Assembly: GCA_002254765.1 (NCBI GenBank)
Contig: NJDV01000084.1
Span: 1-9,753, forward strand
DNA from: Thermoplasmatales archaeon ex4484_36
GTDB lineage: Archaea; Thermoplasmatota; Penumbrarchaeia; Penumbrarchaeales; EX4484-36
Length of the DNA stretch: 9,753 nucleotides
Direction of reading: 5' to 3'
Both the position numbers and the translations under genes were made by a program. Shown here one piece after another: positions 7,029-9,753 of the stretch. Numbering within the stretch: position 1 is the stretch's first letter; every line of letters starts with the position of its first letter. The notes under the pieces are model-generated. The model saw only the letters and a list, made by a program, of their open reading frames with translations, made no database searches and was not told the origin of the DNA.

Positions 7029-7370
7029 ATGAGTGAAGAGGAGCTTGACGTGACGGCCCTCCTTAAGGGGAGCATAAGACAGGTTCTGGGGGATGAGATG
7101 CTCTTCATTGAGGCGGTGAGAGACCTCATAAAAGAGGAGATCAAGGAGCACCTGAGGAAGAAGATAGAGAATGATCCTGAACTCAAAGAGGAGCTGAAAA
7201 AGGGCTTCGTGATGTACTACGAAGGGAAGATGAGAGAGCTTCTTGGAGGAGTCATCATAGCCAAGGCGGGAACGAAGCTAGCCTTGGAATCCATACCAGA
7301 AGACATAAAGAAAGAGGTATCGGAGGAGTTGCAGAAAGAGTTAATGAAACTTGTGGACGAGACCCTTTGA
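7029..7370 (+). CDS. Small, highly charged helical protein of unknown function
   Basis: I do not recognise this 113-residue protein. It is rich in Glu, Lys and Leu, has no Cys or Trp, and should be almost entirely alpha-helical. The region after residue 30 (LIKEEIKEHLRKKIENDPE) is typical of amphipathic or coiled-coil helices. A more apolar stretch (LLGGVIIAKAGTKLAL, about residues 71-86) is too short and broken by charge for a sure membrane segment. It may be a helical packing face. No signal peptide is seen. The ATG has GGTGGT close upstream and a TATA box at 6991. The TGA stop (7368-7370) overlaps the ribosome binding site of the HD gene, which suggests translational coupling and a shared role. 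Confidence 0.8.
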   Translation: MSEEELDVTALLKGSIRQVLGDEMLFIEAVRDLIKEEIKEHLRKKIENDPELKEELKKGFVMYYEGKMRELLGGVIIAKAGTKLALESIPEDIKKEVSEELQKELMKLVDETL

Positions 7371-7374
7371 GGTG
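7369..7374 (+). promoter_or_regulatory. Ribosome binding site of the HD protein, overlapping the upstream stop codon
   Basis: GAGGTG begins inside the TGA stop of the preceding gene and lies seven bases before the ATG at 7382. It supports that ATG over the overlapping TTG at 7367. Confidence 0.75.
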
Positions 7375-7381
7375 TGTTTCT

Positions 7382-7915
7382 ATGCCAGTGACGGAGAAGG
7401 ATATAGCAAAGGCGCTACCGCTACTCAGAAGGATAGAGAGGGAGCATCTGAGGGGGCTCGTTTTGAGGGTATGGCTAGAGGCTGCAAGGAGGGGGGGCTG
7501 GGATGACCTGGAGGGGATACCCTTCACACTTCTTATAAAGCCCGCTCCCTACGACCTCTTGGAGCACACCAGAAGGGTTGCGGAGATGGCCCTTGCAGTG
7601 GGGGAGAAGAGGAATGATGTCGATAGGGACCTCCTTCTCGCTGGGGCCCTTCTGCATGACGTGGGAAAACTTCTCGAGTACAGAAGGGTGGGGGGAGAGG
7701 TAGTTCTCTCCCCTTCAGGGAGACTTCTGCGACACCCCATCTCCGGTGCGGCCCTAGTTCTTGAAATGGGGGGGGACGAGAGGCTTGCGCACATTGTCGC
7801 CACCCATTCTCGCGAAGGTGAGCTATTAAAAAGCGGAAGGTCCCCCGAGGCTACCATAGTCTACCACTGCGATTTCATAGACTTCGAGATAGCGAAGGGG
7901 GCAATACAGAAGTAG
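7382..7915 (+). CDS. HD-domain metal-dependent phosphohydrolase (HDIG type), substrate unknown
   Basis: This 177-residue protein is a single HD domain. Metal ligands can be placed at H62 (LLEHTRR), H92-D93 (LLHDVGKLLEY), H118 (LRHPISG), H142 (VATHSREG) and D164 (HCDFIDF). The complete H...HD...H...H...D set suggests an active, possibly two-metal, phosphohydrolase. The N-terminal 45 residues form a helical lead-in. HD proteins of this kind act on nucleotides, cyclic nucleotides or RNA ends, and the sequence does not say which. The ATG at 7382 is chosen because GAGGTG lies seven bases upstream. A TTG at 7367 would add five residues. It follows the small helical protein with coupled translation, so that protein may be a partner or regulator (inference). 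The stop is followed by a promoter for the next gene. Confidence 0.88.
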   Translation: MPVTEKDIAKALPLLRRIEREHLRGLVLRVWLEAARRGGWDDLEGIPFTLLIKPAPYDLLEHTRRVAEMALAVGEKRNDVDRDLLLAGALLHDVGKLLEYRRVGGEVVLSPSGRLLRHPISGAALVLEMGGDERLAHIVATHSREGELLKSGRSPEATIVYHCDFIDFEIAKGAIQK

Positions 7916-7948
7916 TTGAGGGGCCAGGATTCAATACTTGTACAAATC

Positions 7949-7956
7949 TTTTTATA
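7949..7956 (+). promoter_or_regulatory. TATA box of the FG-GAP protein gene
   Basis: TTTTTATA lies about 50 bases before the ATG at 8002, predicting a transcript start near 7979 and a leader of about 23 bases. The leader carries GGGGTGAT (7989-7996), with GGGG nine bases from the ATG. Confidence 0.65.
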
Positions 7957-8001
7957 GAGTAGATGTCATTCATTCAATCGCCTACCCCGGGGTGATGACA
8001 G

Positions 8002-9282
8002 ATGAAGAAATCAGTAGCGCTGGTAGTTGTTGCTCTTGCCCTCATCCTTCCTTCACTGGCCTCTCAGGCCAACCTTTCTTTCTCCCACTCTCCCCACACA
8101 GTCTCTCCTTCGGCTTTAGCGGAGAAGGGAGGAGCTGCAGTACGCTCTACAGAGAAGATTACTGCGAATCCCCTCGGAATCAAAGTAGTTGATGATGCCA
8201 CTGATCTTATTATAAAGGGGAGCCTCCCGCAGAGCAATATGGGTTACAGAATGGCAGTAGGGGACTTCAACGGAGACGGGGATGAGGACCTCGCCATCTC
8301 GGCGCCATCTGACAGCACGCTCACCCAGCAGGGTGGTGCGGTTTATCTTTTCCTTGGGCCTCTCCCGCCTGGAGGCTTCGACATCACCATTCGCCCCCCA
8401 GATCTGACAGTGTATGGCGGCTTAGAGGGGGGAAAGATCGGTCAGAGCCTCCTTTTTTCAGACCTGACCGGGGACGGGAGGGACGAGCTTGTTATAGGTG
8501 CCCCTTCCACCATTTACCCAGTATCCCTCTGGACAACCGTCGGAGGCGCTGTATACATAATCCAAGGGGATGATCCCCCCGTGTACGGAGGAAGAATAGA
8601 CCTTCCTGCGGTACCGAGTGCTTACGGAGACACCTACTCTGTCCAGACATATTTGGGGGGGGCGGTTGTGTGCATATGGGGTTTGGGACCACAGAAGAAT
8701 GTCTACACGGGCTACGACCTCTCCGCTGGGGACCTTAACGGTGACGGCCTGGCCGATCTGGTGTTCTCCCGACCAGAGGCCTCCAGCACACACATTCTTT
8801 GGGGAACCTTCTCCTGGCCTTCGGTGAAAATCCTCACAATCAACATGACCGAGGGGGATGGACTCTTTGGAAGGGCACTGCTCTGCACCGATATTGATTC
8901 GGACGGTGTGGATGACCTTCTAGTTGGTAGCCCCCTGTACTCTCCCCCCGGGCTACAGGAAGCTGGAGGCGTCTTCCTATTCTTCGGCAACTCTTCCCTC
9001 TCCGACAACACCTCTCTTAACGACACTGATGCCGACGTGCTGATCGAAGGCACATCCTATAAGATGAGACTGGGTGAGGACCTCTCAGGCCTTAAGGTTT
9101 CAGGCAGCCGATACGTGACCTTGGCTATCTCCGCCCCGGGGGAGGAGTTAAACGGTGAGGCCGTCGGTGAGGCCGTGGGGAGCGTTTATCTGATAAGGGG
9201 CAGGGAGAGAGGGTATTTTGAGAGGGAGCAGCCTGTTAGTCAGCTCTATTTCCTCAAGGTGCTCGGCGACGATGCGGAGGCT
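8002..9282 (+). CDS. Secreted FG-GAP beta-propeller protein, N-terminal part (frame changes near 9271-9290)
   Basis: A signal peptide opens the protein (MKKSVALVVVALALILPSLA). After a Ser-rich linker come repeated FG-GAP blades. Their calcium motifs are DFNGDGDED (8263), DLTGDGRDE (8461), DLNGDGLAD (8731) and DIDSDGVDD (8890), usually followed by a LVIGAP-like strand and a GGAVY-type strand. A last blade without the calcium motif (LAISAPGEE, about 9121-9150) leads to VYLIRG. Such folds are the seven-bladed propellers of integrin alpha-type and archaeal surface proteins. Ligand is unknown. The start is supported by GGGGTGAT and a TATA box. The frame reads VLGDDAEAE, where a blade should begin with an FG-containing turn, but then loses homology and ends formally at 9381. 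The same protein continues in another frame from about 9272, with about seven residues missing. Confidence 0.87.
9154..9177 (+). repeat. 12-bp tandem duplication inside the FG-GAP gene
   Basis: GGTGAGGCCGTC (9154-9165) and GGTGAGGCCGTG (9166-9177) are adjacent and differ only in the last base. They encode GEAVGEAV just before the GSVYLIRG strand. One GEAV would fit the blade, so this looks like a recent in-frame slippage duplication. Confidence 0.85.
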
Positions 9283-9753
9283 GAAGAAGATGGAGGGTGT
9301 GGTGAAGGGGGAGCTGGTGGTTATATATTCAAGATCCATCTACGGGAGCGGACCGAAGAACAGGCTCTTAAGCTCCTTTGAGGCATACAGCATATACGGT
9401 TCTGAACAGTACGACGCCTTCGGATGCGATGCTCTCCTAGCTGGAGAGCTCGTCTACGTGGGGGCATACGGAAGCGACGGGGAGAACAACAGCGCTGTGA
9501 ACTCTGGAGGCGTCTACGTTCTTAAGACCACCACCCTCCGTATAAGTGGGATGAACTTCCAGGGGCTCTTTGTGAGGGATGGCATCCGCTACGCCGCCCC
9601 CTACAGGGATTTCCACCTCACACTTGAGCTATACTCCTCTACGGGATCTGAGAACATATCTGCAGTGCATGTGAACTTCTCGGAAAGCGAGGGGTGGTAC
9701 GACTACGTCGAGTTCCTCTGGACCCCCGGGGGGGATGTGCAGAAGATAAGAGA
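9272..9753 (+). CDS. FG-GAP protein, continuation in a second frame, running off the window end
   Basis: From about 9275 the reading frame carries RRLKKMEGVVKGELVVIYS, a blade strand, then FEAYSIYGSEQYDAFGCDAL, a clear new FG-GAP turn, then LVYVGAYGSDG and SGGVYVLK. From about 9540 the sequence changes to a non-propeller beta-rich domain (GLFVRDGIRYAAPYRDF, ENISAVHVNFS) with sequons, open to base 9753. It has no stop in 160 codons and no ribosome binding site before its first ATG (9272), so it is the continuation of the gene at 8002 and not a separate gene. The C-terminus lies outside the window. Confidence 0.82.
   Translation, partial: MRRLKKMEGVVKGELVVIYSRSIYGSGPKNRLLSSFEAYSIYGSEQYDAFGCDALLAGELVYVGAYGSDGENNSAVNSGGVYVLKTTTLRISGMNFQGLFVRDGIRYAAPYRDFHLTLELYSSTGSENISAVHVNFSESEGWYDYVEFLWTPGGDVQKIR

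Overview
The window comes from an archaeon. It carries ribosomal protein eS1 (S3Ae), the wyosine enzyme TYW1 and GatE, the archaea-only subunit of the tRNA-Gln amidotransferase. Archaeal TATA boxes (TTTTTATA or TTATATAA) lie upstream of several starts, and good Shine-Dalgarno sites (GAGGTGAT type) are present. Heavy use of AGG/AGA for Arg and ATA for Ile, together with large secreted proteins carrying calcium-binding repeats, would suit a Thermoplasmata-like euryarchaeon. That lineage is a guess.

Layout. Positions 1-597 (+) hold eS1, cut at its 5' end by the window edge and ending in an acidic tail. Positions 635-1585 (+) hold TYW1. Its stop abuts the stop of a convergent gene. Positions 1586-5031 (-) hold a cell-surface protein of about 1,150 residues: signal peptide, N-terminal beta-rich modules, cadherin-like and Ig-like domains, an EF-hand-type calcium loop, one membrane helix and a charged, then Pro-rich, cytoplasmic tail. 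Positions 5032-5271 are a divergent promoter region with a TATA box for each side and two perfect 32-bp tandem repeats. Positions 5272-6985 (+) hold GatE. Positions 7029-7370 (+) hold a small helical protein of unknown function, followed by an HD-domain phosphohydrolase (7382-7915) in the same likely operon. From 8002 to the window end (+) lies a secreted FG-GAP (beta-propeller) protein, cut at its 3' end.

The most notable observation is that three genes (surface protein, GatE, FG-GAP protein) change reading frame where a piece of a conserved domain is also missing. Losses are about 20-30, about 15 and about 7 residues. GatE additionally looks about 35-40 residues short, in frame, near 6070-6085. 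The flanking parts of each gene are intact and still look selected, so these look like short segment losses and not old pseudogenes. Assembly or consensus error, strain-level deletion, or a real property of the genome cannot be separated from sequence alone. I see no defence system, mobile element, CRISPR array, tRNA or rRNA.

Functionally, eS1, TYW1 and GatE all serve translation (ribosome, tRNA-Phe modification, Gln-tRNA formation). The two large secreted proteins are envelope genes under their own promoters, placed on either side of gatE and the HD operon.
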